Assembly (NCBI GenBank): GCA_002270465.1
Contig: NQOF01000001.1
Coordinates: 498,501 to 562,500 of the forward strand
Length of the DNA: 64,000 nt
Source: Blautia hominis
GTDB lineage: Bacteria; Bacillota; Clostridia; Lachnospirales; Lachnospiraceae
Reading direction: 5' to 3'
The notes under the pieces are model-generated. The model worked only from the letters and a program-made list of their open reading frames with translations, made no database searches and was not told where the DNA came from. A program made the translations under genes and the position numbers. Below, piece by piece: positions 1-7,968 of this stretch; position 1 is the stretch's first letter, and each line of letters begins with the position of its first letter.

Positions 1-1599
1 TACGGTCCCCCTCCCCTTATTCAGGCATTCCTGAAGATTCACCCTTGGATTTACGCAAAACAGAGTCAGATAAAACCTACCCTCTGTCCCATGATGCGTA
101 TAGATCACATAATTCTCATCCAGCAGATCATACATATTCAAAAAATGCCGCACTGCAAAAGAAAACTCCAGCACCGTACGGCGCACCTTTTCCTCCTGCT
201 CCCTCTCCAGGAAGTTTTCCATCTCCCCTAAAAGATTCATAAGCTGCAGTGCCAGTGCCCCTATATTCTCCATCACCCGGTACTCATCCTGACACTCCCT
301 CTTATATTCCAGCAAAACCTTATTACACTTCTCCAGAATCTTTTCCAGCTTCCTGCTGTGCTCCTTCACCACCTTCTTAACTTCCAGAAAATCCTCTTTA
401 CACAGAACAGCACTGTACATATTCCGCCCTCTGTCCACCAGGTTATGGGCTTCATCGATCAAAAAAAGATAATCCCCCTTCACCCCGTCTCCAAAGAAAC
501 GCTTCAGATACACATTGGGATCAAACACATAATTATAATCACAGATCACCGCATCCACCCAGGTAGAGGTATCCAGACACATTTCAAAGGGACACACCTG
601 CCACTTCCGGGCCTGCTCAAGCAGTTCCTCTCTCTGATAAGTATCCTGTTCTGTCAGCAATTCATACACAGCATCATTTACCCTGTCAAAATGCCCCTCC
701 GCATAGGGACACTTTTCCGGATTGCACTCCACCTCATCCATGAGACACATCTTCTCCTTAGAAGTGACCGTAAGCGTTTTATAGGACAATCCCTTGCCCT
801 TCAGAATAGAAAACGCCTCCTCGGCCACAGTCCTGGTGATCGTCTTAGCCGTCAGATAAAAGATCTTATCCCCATATCCTTCCCCCACAGCCCGCACTGC
901 CGGAAAAAGGGCCGCCATAGTCTTTCCGATCCCGGTAGGCGCCTGAATAAACAACTGTTTCCCATTCCTGAGCGTATGATAAACCCCAGCCGTCAGTTCC
1001 TTCTGCCCCTCCCGATATTCATAAGGAAACTCCAATCCCTGCATAGATTCCCTGCGCTCAATCCTTCTTCTATACTGAAAATAAGCCCACTTATAATACT
1101 GCGCCATCAAATCCGAGAACCACTTTTTCAGCGCAGACATGGACAACTCTTCCCGAAACCGTTTCACCTGTTCTGACTCCAGCTGACAATACGTCATCTG
1201 CACCCCGATCCGTTCCAATTCCTTCTGCGTCCCATAAATATAAGCATAACACATAGCCTGTGCCCGATGAACCGGCACCGGCTCCTCCAAAAATTCAAGG
1301 TCCCGATAAACACCCTTAATCTCGTCAATCGTAACCCCATCCTTTTCCTCTATGATACCATCCGCCCTGCCTTCCAGCCGGACAACAAACTCCTCAAATT
1401 CTTCCTCCCACAAAAGCGGAACCTCCGCCCGATAAGACAACCCCATCTGCTTCTGGATCTTCCGGTGCACCTTACTTCCTTTCCTCATAGCCTCCCGATC
1501 CGCAGACACTGTCCTCCGGTTATCCAAATTCCCGCTGCGCAGTATAAACTCCACCAAATTCCTAACCGATATCCGAATAACTTCCTTCATCTCACTCAT
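1..1599 (-). CDS. ATP-dependent helicase, DinG/Rad3 (XPD-like) family, partial
   Basis: Superfamily 2 Fe-S DNA helicase, expected to unwind 5'-tailed or damaged DNA in the cytoplasm. The frame is open from the ATG at 1599 to the left window edge (533 codons), so the C-terminal part is missing. About the first 150 residues resemble a Cas4/AddB-like PD-(D/E)XK nuclease fold (EGRADGII then DEIKG). Next come helicase motif I (QAPTGIGKT), a cysteine cluster typical of the 4Fe-4S domain (MCLMDEVEC, CPYAEG, QVCPFE) and the Walker B DEAH box (LIDEAHNL). Family and motifs are seen directly; the in vivo substrate is unknown. Hairpin element A and its repeat tract lie directly upstream. The neighbouring HPr-like gene is on the same strand but separated by that element. 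Confidence 0.88.
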   Translation of the reverse strand, partial: MSEMKEVIRISVRNLVEFILRSGNLDNRRTVSADREAMRKGSKVHRKIQKQMGLSYRAEVPLLWEEEFEEFVVRLEGRADGIIEEKDGVTIDEIKGVYRDLEFLEEPVPVHRAQAMCYAYIYGTQKELERIGVQMTYCQLESEQVKRFREELSMSALKKWFSDLMAQYYKWAYFQYRRRIERRESMQGLEFPYEYREGQKELTAGVYHTLRNGKQLFIQAPTGIGKTMAALFPAVRAVGEGYGDKIFYLTAKTITRTVAEEAFSILKGKGLSYKTLTVTSKEKMCLMDEVECNPEKCPYAEGHFDRVNDAVYELLTEQDTYQREELLEQARKWQVCPFEMCLDTSTWVDAVICDYNYVFDPNVYLKRFFGDGVKGDYLFLIDEAHNLVDRGRNMYSAVLCKEDFLEVKKVVKEHSRKLEKILEKCNKVLLEYKRECQDEYRVMENIGALALQLMNLLGEMENFLEREQEEKVRRTVLEFSFAVRHFLNMYDLLDENYVIYTHHGTEGRFYLTLFCVNPRVNLQECLNKGRGTV

Positions 1600-1626
1600 A
1601 CCCACATTCTAACACAGAACCTATGT

Positions 1627-1841
1627 TCCTGTACATCCCCAACCCCATCCCACATCATTTTCCTTCCTCAGCCACTTGTCCTCCCATACCTCATCTTTTT
1701 TCTTCCTCAACCAATTTGTTTCCTCTCATACCTCATCTTTTTTTCTTCTGCAGCCATTTATCCTCCCGTACCACAACTCTTCACTTCCGCAGCCACTTTC
1801 CCCCCCATTCTACATCTTTTTTTGTTCCACAGCCACCCCCA
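1627..1841. repeat. Degenerate tandem repeat, period about 39-43 bp
   Basis: Pyrimidine-rich tract of about five diverged units. Unit starts (TTCCTCAGCC, TTCCTCAACC, TTCTGCAGCC, TTCCGCAGCC, TTCCACAGCC) lie at 1664, 1703, 1746, 1785 and 1825, and each unit ends near a CATCTTTTTT run. The last unit runs straight into the left arm of the long hairpin at 1842. Open frames over this tract are low-complexity and are not credible genes. Confidence 0.8.
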
Positions 1842-2047
1842 GGGGAAGCATGGCGGATGCGGGAGGGGGACGGGATTGCCTGTGAGCGGTGTTTCACGGA
1901 GCGGCTGCCAGATCCACCTGCCCCAGACACTTAGTGAAGAGCGCTCTCGCGATGAACTTAGTGACTGGGAGCAGGTTAGCTGGCTGCCAGCGGAGTGCAT
2001 CGCTCACAGGCAATCCCGTCCCCCTCCCGCATCCGCCATGCTTCCCC
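1842..2047. repeat. Long hairpin element A (47-bp perfect arms, conserved core)
   Basis: Positions 1842-1888 and 2001-2047 are exact reverse complements over 47 bp. The 112-nt centre holds a second stem: CCACCTGCCCCAGACACTTA (from 1914) pairs with TAGTGACTGGGAGCAGGTT (from 1959). The centre is nearly the same as that of element B at 13859-14075, but the outer arms are unrelated in sequence. As RNA it would form one rod of more than 80 paired positions. It lies between the HPr-like gene (3' side) and the helicase gene (5' side). Whether it acts as RNA or is a mobile hairpin is not known. I do not recognise a named family. Confidence 0.85.
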
Positions 2048-2147
2048 GTCCGCTCTCCCCATTCAACCCAAAAAAGCGGAAGCCCACAATTCGTGTCTTC
2101 CGCCCCAAAATAACATATAAAATTATCAGTTCCCGAGAAATCCCCCT

Positions 2148-2375
2148 CTAAGCAATCGCATATCTGTCCAGAAATCTATCGAATTTCTCATCATGCCCAT
2201 TACATCTCACAGTGAGCACACGTGTCAAATCCATACTTAAAACTCCAAGGATTGACTTCGCATCAATGATGACTCTGTTGTAAAAAACATCGATATCAAA
2301 TTCGCATTTACTGGCCTCAGTGACAAACTCCTTAACGTCGCCTGTCTCATTTAACCTAATCTGGCGTTGTACCAT
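2148..2375 (-). CDS. HPr-family phosphocarrier-like protein
   Basis: Small protein of 75 residues matching the second half of the HPr fold (VIIDAKSILGVLSMDLTRVL). The usual phosphorylatable His of the GLHARPA motif is absent: the N-terminus reads MVQRQIRLNE. It therefore may not carry phosphate from PTS enzyme I. This degenerate HPr type occurs as a stand-alone gene in Clostridia, and its role is unclear. The ATG at 2375 is preferred because AAAGGATG precedes it by 7 nt; an upstream in-frame start at 2405 has no such site. A good promoter lies at 2453-2481. The long hairpin begins 100 nt beyond the stop codon. Confidence 0.7.
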   Translation of the reverse strand: MVQRQIRLNETGDVKEFVTEASKCEFDIDVFYNRVIIDAKSILGVLSMDLTRVLTVRCNGHDEKFDRFLDRYAIA

Positions 2376-2452
2376 ATTTACCATCCTTTCTTTAAGAAAC
2401 AACACGCCAACTGATATTATAGTTATGTCTTGATTCTTTATTGTTAGGACGT

Positions 2453-2481
2453 ATTATGACAGCTCTGCCTATATTTGTCAA
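2453..2481 (-). promoter_or_regulatory. Sigma-A-type promoter of the HPr-like gene
   Basis: On the minus strand a TTGACA -35 box (2476-2481) is separated by 17 nt from a CATAAT -10 box (2453-2458), about 80 nt upstream of the HPr-like start codon. Confidence 0.6.
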
Positions 2482-2687
2482 GAATTTGACAAGATTTTTC
2501 CACATGTACCAAAAACCGCCATTTCAGCACGTTTTTTAGCAAAATAAACAGGAAATATTTTGTCGAAACTTGTCTGTTCTGTGCAGTTTGACGTCTCCAT
2601 TTATCCATGATATACCAGTTATCATTTTACTCGGAGAAATATTCCCAAATCAGAGACTCAAATTTTGTCACTGTATCAGCCGTCCGC

Positions 2688-3530
2688 TCAGGCTTTCGGC
2701 AGATATTTTAAGGAATCCTTAAGATATTCGTTGATCACATCCGCATATCCGCCGGCGTCCACAGTTGCAGCCAGCTCCGGTTCCAAAGGCATCTTGGCAA
2801 TTACCGGCACACCCAGCTCTGCACCGATGGCATCTACTTTGCTCTCACCAAACACATGGATCTCTTTTCCACAGTCAGGACATTTGACAAAGCTGTAGTT
2901 CTCCACCAGGCCGATCACCGGAACCTTCATCATCTTGGCCATGTTGTAAGCTTTTCTCACAATCATATGCACCAAATCCTGCGGAGATGACACAATGACA
3001 ATTCCATCTACCGGAAGAGACTGGAATACAGTCAGCGGAACATCTCCGGTTCCCGGAGGCATATCCACGAACAGATAGTCCAGTTCGCCCCATATAACAT
3101 CCGTCCAGAACTGCTTTACCATATTCGCAAGAATCGGGCCTCTCCAGATAACCGGAGCCTCCTCCTGGGGCAAGAGCAGATTGATGGACATGATCTTAAT
3201 ATCATTCTTTGTCAGAATCGGATATATACCATTGTCATCTGCGGTAGCGGAACCTTTGATCCCGTACATTCTCGGGATGGAAGGCCCTGTGATATCCGCA
3301 TCGAGAATACCTACACGGTATCCCTTGGATGCCATCTCATTTGCCAGTGACGCGGTGACAAAAGATTTACCTACGCCGCCTTTTCCACTGACAACACCGA
3401 TCACCTTCTTAATTTCGGAAAATGCATTCAACTCTTCTTTTGGGATTCCGCCGCCGTTTGCATGGCTGCATCCCTCACAACTTTTTTTATCACAGCTCTT
3501 GCTGTCGCATTGTTTCTTTTCTTCACTCAT
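2688..3530 (-). CDS. Mrp/NBP35 family P-loop ATPase, Fe-S carrier
   Basis: Predicted cytosolic iron-sulfur cluster carrier or scaffold ATPase of the Mrp/ApbC group (280 aa). The deviant Walker A motif GKGGVGKSFV follows a Cys-rich N-terminal tail (CDSKSCDKKSCEGC). The carrier CxxC (FVKCPDCGKEI) is near residue 220. The ATG at 3530 is chosen because GGAAAGGAA stands just upstream. It is preceded on the same strand, 31 nt away, by a CsoR-type metal sensor, so the two are probably one transcript. That suggests a link between metal status and cluster handling, which is an inference. The N-terminal cysteines could bind a second cluster. Confidence 0.88.
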   Translation of the reverse strand: MSEEKKQCDSKSCDKKSCEGCSHANGGGIPKEELNAFSEIKKVIGVVSGKGGVGKSFVTASLANEMASKGYRVGILDADITGPSIPRMYGIKGSATADDNGIYPILTKNDIKIMSINLLLPQEEAPVIWRGPILANMVKQFWTDVIWGELDYLFVDMPPGTGDVPLTVFQSLPVDGIVIVSSPQDLVHMIVRKAYNMAKMMKVPVIGLVENYSFVKCPDCGKEIHVFGESKVDAIGAELGVPVIAKMPLEPELAATVDAGGYADVINEYLKDSLKYLPKA

Positions 3531-3561
3531 GATTCTTTCCTTTCCCACTGGGGTTTATACC

Positions 3562-3936
3562 TTATTTCATAAACCTGTCAATGGCTTTATTTAATTCTTC
3601 CAGGGCTTCTTTATCCCCGCTCTCCACCGCGTCCACGATACAGTGCTCAATGTGATCCTGCAGGATCACCTTTCCGGTATTGTTGATCGCCGCCTTCACT
3701 GCCGAGAGCTGTATGAGCACTTCGCTGCAGTCCCTGCCATCCTCCACCATACGGCGGATAGATTCCAGATGACCGATCGCTCTTGACAAACGGTTCAGCA
3801 CTGCCTTCGTATGGGTGTGGGTATGCGTATGGGAATGGGGGTGTCCGTGTCCCTGTGCGCCGGCATCTTCATGCACATGCTCAATCACCGTTCCGTCAGG
3901 AAGACTGTGTGTATGGACATGTTTCGTCTCTTCCAT
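3562..3936 (-). CDS. CsoR/RcnR family metal-sensing repressor with His-rich N-terminus
   Basis: All-helical DUF156-family repressor, 124 aa. Residues 1-45 form an unusual His-rich arm (HVHTH, then HGHPHSHTHTHTHT). The sensor core follows, with the Cys of RDCSEVL and the H-x3-C of DHIEHC, which is the C-H-C ligand set of the Cu(I) sensor CsoR. Such proteins bind operator DNA when metal-free and release it on metal binding. The His arm is typical of nickel or zinc chaperones and may buffer metal or change selectivity. The gene lies upstream of the Mrp ATPase and probably controls the pair. No clear operator was identified. Confidence 0.82.
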   Translation of the reverse strand: MEETKHVHTHSLPDGTVIEHVHEDAGAQGHGHPHSHTHTHTHTKAVLNRLSRAIGHLESIRRMVEDGRDCSEVLIQLSAVKAAINNTGKVILQDHIEHCIVDAVESGDKEALEELNKAIDRFMK

Positions 3937-4045
3937 TGTGGTTTCCTCCTCGCGCTTTCTCTATTATATCAAACCCAGAAAAAAAAGCAATGGTTTCCCT
4001 GCCCTTCAGTCTCCGTGGGGATAATGGCTGTGTAAACAGCAAGAT

Positions 4046-4276
4046 CTAAATCTCAGAAAATGTAAATCTCTGATGTACATCCGCTGTCATCACATCATAT
4101 ACCACACTTCCGTCTTCCTTCTCTGTCTTCTCCATACGAAGCTCCTTCTCGGACTTAAATTTCGCATGCAGCCAAACCTCCGGGTTCTCCATTTCCACTT
4201 CCTGAATAAAATTATCCCTGGAGTGGTTTCCCGGACACTGGTTAAATATTTCGTGTATCACTTCATACGTTTTCAT
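4046..4276 (-). CDS. Hypothetical protein, 76 aa
   Basis: Small soluble acidic protein (MKTYEVIHEIFNQC...) that I do not assign to a family. It has no membrane segment or signal peptide. The start at 4276 is preferred because AAAGGAAG precedes it by 8 nt; a longer in-frame reading from 4369 would overlap the preceding hydrolase gene. The likely start is 47 nt downstream of the MBL-fold hydrolase on the same strand, so the two are probably co-transcribed. No function is proposed. Confidence 0.65.
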   Translation of the reverse strand: MKTYEVIHEIFNQCPGNHSRDNFIQEVEMENPEVWLHAKFKSEKELRMEKTEKEDGSVVYDVMTADVHQRFTFSEI

Positions 4277-4323
4277 ATCTCTGCTTCCTTTCAAATCCTG
4301 CTGCTTCAGGCTACCGGCAAAAT

Positions 4324-5616
4324 CTATACAGAACAACCTTCGGCGGTTTCCCTTAATTCTCTGGCACATGCAATATAATAATGACGCCCATTGGCACTGG
4401 TCTCATATTCTGCTATCCCTTCCAATGCAGCGGCTTTCAGACGAAGCACTTCTTTACCGGCTGACGCATGGTCTTCCAAAAGGAGATCGCATAATTCCAG
4501 ACACCACTGATAATCCTTTTCCCTGACAGCGCTTTCAGCCGCATCCAAAACAGCCGGCGCACCGCCCATCAAACCGATCATCTTATTGGAATGTACCGCT
4601 GGCGGCAATGGGTGCAGGTTAGTCGGATTCCCGTCAAACCATCCCAGATATGCCCCATAAATGGCCCGCACGGTCCATTCCACACAGCCATAATGTTCCG
4701 CCAAATATGGCAGGTCCGCATATGCCGACGGCAATTGTATTTCTGATGCCAGCTGGTCTGCGCTCCTGCCTGCATTCATCCCCTCCAAAGTATATGTCAA
4801 AATATGATCAAAAGCTCCCCGGAAATGCTCCAATGTCCTTTTGATCTCTTCCCTGCCAAAAACTGCCGCTGTATGCCCAGGCAGAAGGAATCTGGCCGGA
4901 TAAGACATTAGTACATCTAAACTGTTTATCCATGCCGCCAGATCTCGGTACTGTCCGCCCCGTATGGCATAGAGGTTCGGGAAACAGCCATAGTAATTAT
5001 CCCCGCAGCATAACACTTCCTTCTGCGGAAACCAGATCATGATCTGATCTTCCGCCTCACCGGGAAGCCGGACCATTTCCATCTGCACACCATCTATTTT
5101 GCAGAGCACCTTTTCCTGATCATAAACCGTATCAGGCGGGACGAATGCCCGGTGTTCCCCATGCGTTATCCCCTCTCTCGGTCCGATGCCCTGTGAAATG
5201 GCCTCCTCATCAGTTAAAGCATAACCAAACTGCCGTGCACCGCGCAGATCCTGGATATCCTTTAAAAGCTCCGTTCTCTCTAAAACGGGGTTTTTAGGCT
5301 TAAAGGCAATTATCTTTGGACTGCCTGCCGCAAAGGCCCCTGCACCGCCCCGGTGGTCGGGATGGCTGTGTGTATATATAATGTTCCCCACTTCTTTCCT
5401 TGTATTCTCCCGGATGATCTTAAGCAGCTTTTCACCGCGTTCCCGCGTGTCCAGTGTATCGATCAGGATCACACTGGTCTCAGCCTCCACAAAAACTGCA
5501 TTGCTGTGGCCCAGTCCTGATACAAACCACACCCCTTTTGTCACTTCCGTTATGGTTTCCTTGTAGTTCTTTTCCGTAAAATCCAACAACTGCTGCTTTC
5601 CATTTTCTATCAGCAT
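4324..5616 (-). CDS. Alkyl sulfatase-like MBL-fold hydrolase
   Basis: Metallo-beta-lactamase-fold enzyme of 430 aa resembling the SdsA/BDS1 group of alkyl sulfatases. The zinc-binding signature THSHPDHRGG lies near residue 80, a GEAEDQI segment near 185 and LLPGHT near 240. The remainder matches the alkyl sulfatase dimerisation region (ILTYTLEGMNAGRSADQLA). There is no signal peptide, so it should be cytosolic. The substrate is inferred only from family resemblance; other sulfate, phosphate or ester substrates are possible. The ATG at 5616 follows AGGAAAGGAAG. It heads a two-gene unit with the 76-aa hypothetical protein. Confidence 0.8.
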   Translation of the reverse strand: MLIENGKQQLLDFTEKNYKETITEVTKGVWFVSGLGHSNAVFVEAETSVILIDTLDTRERGEKLLKIIRENTRKEVGNIIYTHSHPDHRGGAGAFAAGSPKIIAFKPKNPVLERTELLKDIQDLRGARQFGYALTDEEAISQGIGPREGITHGEHRAFVPPDTVYDQEKVLCKIDGVQMEMVRLPGEAEDQIMIWFPQKEVLCCGDNYYGCFPNLYAIRGGQYRDLAAWINSLDVLMSYPARFLLPGHTAAVFGREEIKRTLEHFRGAFDHILTYTLEGMNAGRSADQLASEIQLPSAYADLPYLAEHYGCVEWTVRAIYGAYLGWFDGNPTNLHPLPPAVHSNKMIGLMGGAPAVLDAAESAVREKDYQWCLELCDLLLEDHASAGKEVLRLKAAALEGIAEYETSANGRHYYIACARELRETAEGCSV

Positions 5617-5665
5617 GGTTCCGCTTCCTTTCCTGCGTGTACCGCAAACTCATTCCGATACACAC

Positions 5666-6364
5666 TCATTCCGATACACACCCATCTATTTGTTCAAGCA
5701 TCCCTGCAACAATTTCTGCGGATATCTCAGATGCCGCTTCACAGTTCTTATCAAAATTTTCGATCCCTTTATGCGTAACAGTATCCGTAATGGTCCTGAC
5801 TGCCAAAAACGGGATTTTGTTTACATAGCAGACATGGGCAACACTGGCTGTTTCCATGTCAACACAGAGAGGAGCAAATTTTTCATTGATCTCCTCCCTT
5901 TTATCATCTTCGATGAATTGCTCTCCTGTCACCATGGTTCCAAACCGGATCGGATGTGCAGATGTCAGGCTGTACCTTTTAGCTATGGCCGACAATTTGT
6001 CATCTGCCGGAAAATAATTGGATTTTAACCATGGGTGAAACTCCGTCAGAATATCATCTGCCACATCATGGTAAATGACACGCTCCGATATGACCGTATC
6101 GAAAAGCTGAACACTTTCCTCCATTCCCCCTGCTGTTCCCCCATTGATGATGCAGTCAACGTGAAATACATCGATCAATAGCTGGGCTGCAATGGCGGCA
6201 TTCACTTTGCAGACTCCACTGTACACGGCAGTCACTTCTGTCTGATGAATGGTTCCTTCATAAAATGTAAGCATGGCCTTTTCTGTCGTTTCACAACTCC
6301 GGATATACTTTAAAAAGGGGGCCAGTTCTGTATCGCTGGCACATAAGATTCCTATTTTTTTCAT
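5666..6364 (-). CDS. mtnN: 5'-methylthioadenosine/S-adenosylhomocysteine nucleosidase
   Basis: Cleaves adenine from MTA and SAH, feeding methionine salvage and removing the methyltransferase inhibitor SAH. The 232-aa protein is full length. It shows the catalytic Glu in CASDTELAPF (residue about 12), the ligand motif VDMETASVAH near 170 and the catalytic Asp in RTITDTV near 195. The ATG at 6364 is preferred over a GTG at 6367 because GAGGT stands 9 nt before it. It is divergent from xpt, whose promoter lies in the shared 185-bp gap. This pairs nucleobase salvage with release of free adenine. Confidence 0.92.
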   Translation of the reverse strand: MKKIGILCASDTELAPFLKYIRSCETTEKAMLTFYEGTIHQTEVTAVYSGVCKVNAAIAAQLLIDVFHVDCIINGGTAGGMEESVQLFDTVISERVIYHDVADDILTEFHPWLKSNYFPADDKLSAIAKRYSLTSAHPIRFGTMVTGEQFIEDDKREEINEKFAPLCVDMETASVAHVCYVNKIPFLAVRTITDTVTHKGIENFDKNCEAASEISAEIVAGMLEQIDGCVSE

Positions 6365-6454
6365 CACTTATTTACCTCGTTTTCTATTTTATCACAATCG
6401 TGCAGATTTTGTGTCATTTTCTCCCCTGTTTTTACAAAAAAACCAAAAATAAAT

Positions 6455-6483
6455 TGCAAAGCCCGTACAAATATCGTATTATG
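6455..6483 (+). promoter_or_regulatory. Promoter of xpt
   Basis: TTGCAA (6455-6460), a 17-nt spacer and TATTAT (6478-6483). The resulting leader is only about 60 nt long and holds one GC-rich hairpin (arms CCGGGGG and CCCCCGG around 6500-6522) just ahead of the Shine-Dalgarno site AGGGAGG. Confidence 0.6.
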
Positions 6484-6549
6484 GTAGTTACCAGAAAAAC
6501 CGGGGGTATCTGATCCCCCCGGACACGTAAAAACCAGGGAGGAATTCAA

Positions 6550-7122
6550 ATGCAGCTTTTAAAAGAGCGTATTCTAAAAGACGGCACGGTAAAGCCGGGT
6601 AATATACTGAAGGTGGACAGTTTCCTGAATCACCAGATGGACATACCATTCATCAACGAGATCGGCAAAGAGTTCAAACGCAGATTTGCCGGCTCCCCTA
6701 TCACAAAAATTCTGACGATCGAAGCCTCCGGCATTGGCATTGCCTGTATTGTGGCACAGTATTTCGGTGTTCCGGTGGTCTTTGCTAAAAAAGCCCAGAG
6801 CCTGAACCTGGACGGCGAAATGTATACGACCAAAGTCCAGTCCTTTACCCATAAAAAAGTTTATGATGTGATACTATCAAAAAAATTCCTGCAGCCGGAA
6901 GACCATGTACTGATCATTGACGATTTCCTGGCTAACGGATGCGCACTCCAGGGTCTGATCGAAATAGTGGATACAGCCGGCGCAACTCTGGAAGGAGCCG
7001 GTATTGTCATCGAAAAGGGCTTTCAGCACGGCGGCGACGCGCTGAGAGAAAAAGGCATCCGTGTGGAGTCCCTGGCAATTGTGGATTCCATGAGCGATGA
7101 TTCCCTCACCTTCCGCGCTTAG
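6550..7122 (+). CDS. xpt: Xanthine phosphoribosyltransferase
   Basis: Salvages xanthine with PRPP to XMP, feeding GMP synthesis. At 190 aa it has the usual length. The PRPP-binding loop [11 protein letters not shown] lies near residue 118, the flexible-loop segment [14 protein letters not shown] near 75-90, and the segment LTIEASGIG near 55. GGGAGG precedes the ATG by 8 nt. The gene is monocistronic, with a strong terminator at 7141. A classical purine riboswitch, frequent upstream of xpt in Bacillus, was looked for and not found. The short GC hairpin leader is the only visible regulatory candidate. Confidence 0.93.
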   Translation: MQLLKERILKDGTVKPGNILKVDSFLNHQMDIPFINEIGKEFKRRFAGSPITKILTIEASGIGIACIVAQYFGVPVVFAKKAQSLNLDGEMYTTKVQSFTHKKVYDVILSKKFLQPEDHVLIIDDFLANGCALQGLIEIVDTAGATLEGAGIVIEKGFQHGGDALREKGIRVESLAIVDSMSDDSLTFRA

Positions 7123-7140
7123 TACATAGCAATTTATAGG

Positions 7141-7169
7141 GCAGTCCAAAACTGGACTGCTCTTTTTTT
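7141..7169 (+). terminator. Terminator of xpt
   Basis: Stem GCAGTCCA / TGGACTGC with an AAAC loop, followed by TCTTTTTTT. Confidence 0.9.
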
Positions 7170-7214
7170 AGGAAACTGGCTCTTTATAGAATGCCAATTT
7201 TCGGCTATATTGTG

Positions 7215-7325
7215 TAGAAAGAAAGCGTTCAGCAGCCAAGTCCCCCATACCGAAAGCGGTTCTGCAGGGATTTTACATGTAATGTAAGAAGGTGCTGGAC
7301 AGTTATGTCTGTTAAAAGGAGTTAT
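7215..7325 (+). promoter_or_regulatory. Structured leader of the ECF S-component gene
   Basis: A plausible promoter (TTTATA, 17 nt, TATATT ending about 7211) gives a 115-nt leader. An outer stem pairs GTTCAGCA (about 7228) with TGCTGGAC (about 7292). Inside are a CCG-AAAG-CGG hairpin and TTACAT-GTA-ATGTAA. Vitamin ECF genes are often riboswitch-controlled, but this fold does not match a class I recognise. It could be a riboswitch or simply a structured 5' UTR. Confidence 0.4.
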
Positions 7326-7329
7326 TATT

Positions 7330-7851
7330 ATGGAAAACAAAACGAAAAAGATTGTCATGACCGCACTTTTTGCGGCTCTGGCCTGTGTTGCCACCATGTC
7401 CATCCGCATTCCCACACCCGGGACCAGCGGTTACATTCATCCGGGGGATGCCATTGTGATCCTTTCCGGGATCATCCTGGGTCCTGCCTACGGATTCCTG
7501 GCCGCCGGTATCGGTTCCTGCATGGCCGACCTTTTGGGGGGATATTTTATCTACGTCCCCATCACCTTTGCCATAAAAGGCCTGGTGGCACTGTTTGCTG
7601 CCCTTGCCTACAAAAAGATAGCAAAAGACAGCAAAACAGCCTGGGCAGGCGTCCTTACAGGAGGCATCATCGACATGGTGCTGGTTGCAGGGGGCTACTG
7701 CCTGTGTGAATTCTTCCTGTACGGCACAGCCGCATTTTTAAGCGTGCCGTCCAATCTGATCCAGGGTGCCAGCGGTCTGATCCTCTCACTGGTCCTCTAT
7801 CCGCTTCTCACTGCAGTACCGGATATCAAACGGATGATCGCCTCCGCGTAA
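7330..7851 (+). CDS. ECF transporter S component, vitamin uptake
   Basis: Integral membrane substrate-binding subunit (173 aa, about five to six hydrophobic segments) for an energy-coupling-factor importer. It shows the N-terminal ECF signature of alternating small residues (TALFAALACVATMSIRIP) and the HPGDAIVILSGIILGP loop that resembles the COG4684 group, for which pantothenate has been predicted. The substrate is not certain from sequence. No EcfA or EcfT genes are nearby, so it should use the shared group II module encoded elsewhere. AAAGGAG precedes the ATG. A structured leader upstream suggests metabolite control. Confidence 0.8.
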   Translation: MENKTKKIVMTALFAALACVATMSIRIPTPGTSGYIHPGDAIVILSGIILGPAYGFLAAGIGSCMADLLGGYFIYVPITFAIKGLVALFAALAYKKIAKDSKTAWAGVLTGGIIDMVLVAGGYCLCEFFLYGTAAFLSVPSNLIQGASGLILSLVLYPLLTAVPDIKRMIASA

Positions 7852-7894
7852 GTATGGGACCTGGTCATTGACAGCAGCACGGCGTTATAGTATC

Positions 7895-7968
7895 AAGGAT
7901 GCGTTTTAGATCTTACAGCTCCCGGCAGGCCGGCGCGGTATCATCAAAACGCATCCTTTTTCTTTTCT
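7895..7968. terminator. Bidirectional terminator
   Basis: A 13-bp stem (AAGGATGCGTTTT at 7895-7907, AAAACGCATCCTT at 7946-7958) closes a large loop and is followed by TTTCTTTT. It separates the convergent ECF and acetyltransferase genes. Confidence 0.75.

Noticed and set aside
1758-2000. Open frames across both long hairpins with a shared peptide (LTCSQSL..SSLSVWGRWI)
   Set aside because: The shared peptide is just the translation of the conserved RNA or DNA core; the remaining residues follow unrelated arms and there is no ribosome site.
358-2151. Plus-strand open frames over the helicase gene and repeat tract
   Set aside because: They are antisense to a clear helicase with intact motifs, or low-complexity translations of the tandem repeat.
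4277-4369. N-terminal extension of the 76-aa hypothetical protein
   Set aside because: It overlaps the MBL hydrolase and lacks a ribosome site, whereas the ATG at 4276 has AAAGGAAG.
6421-6549. Purine (guanine) riboswitch upstream of xpt
   Set aside because: The conserved loops (TTTCTACC-type and GACTA-type segments) are not present in the leader.
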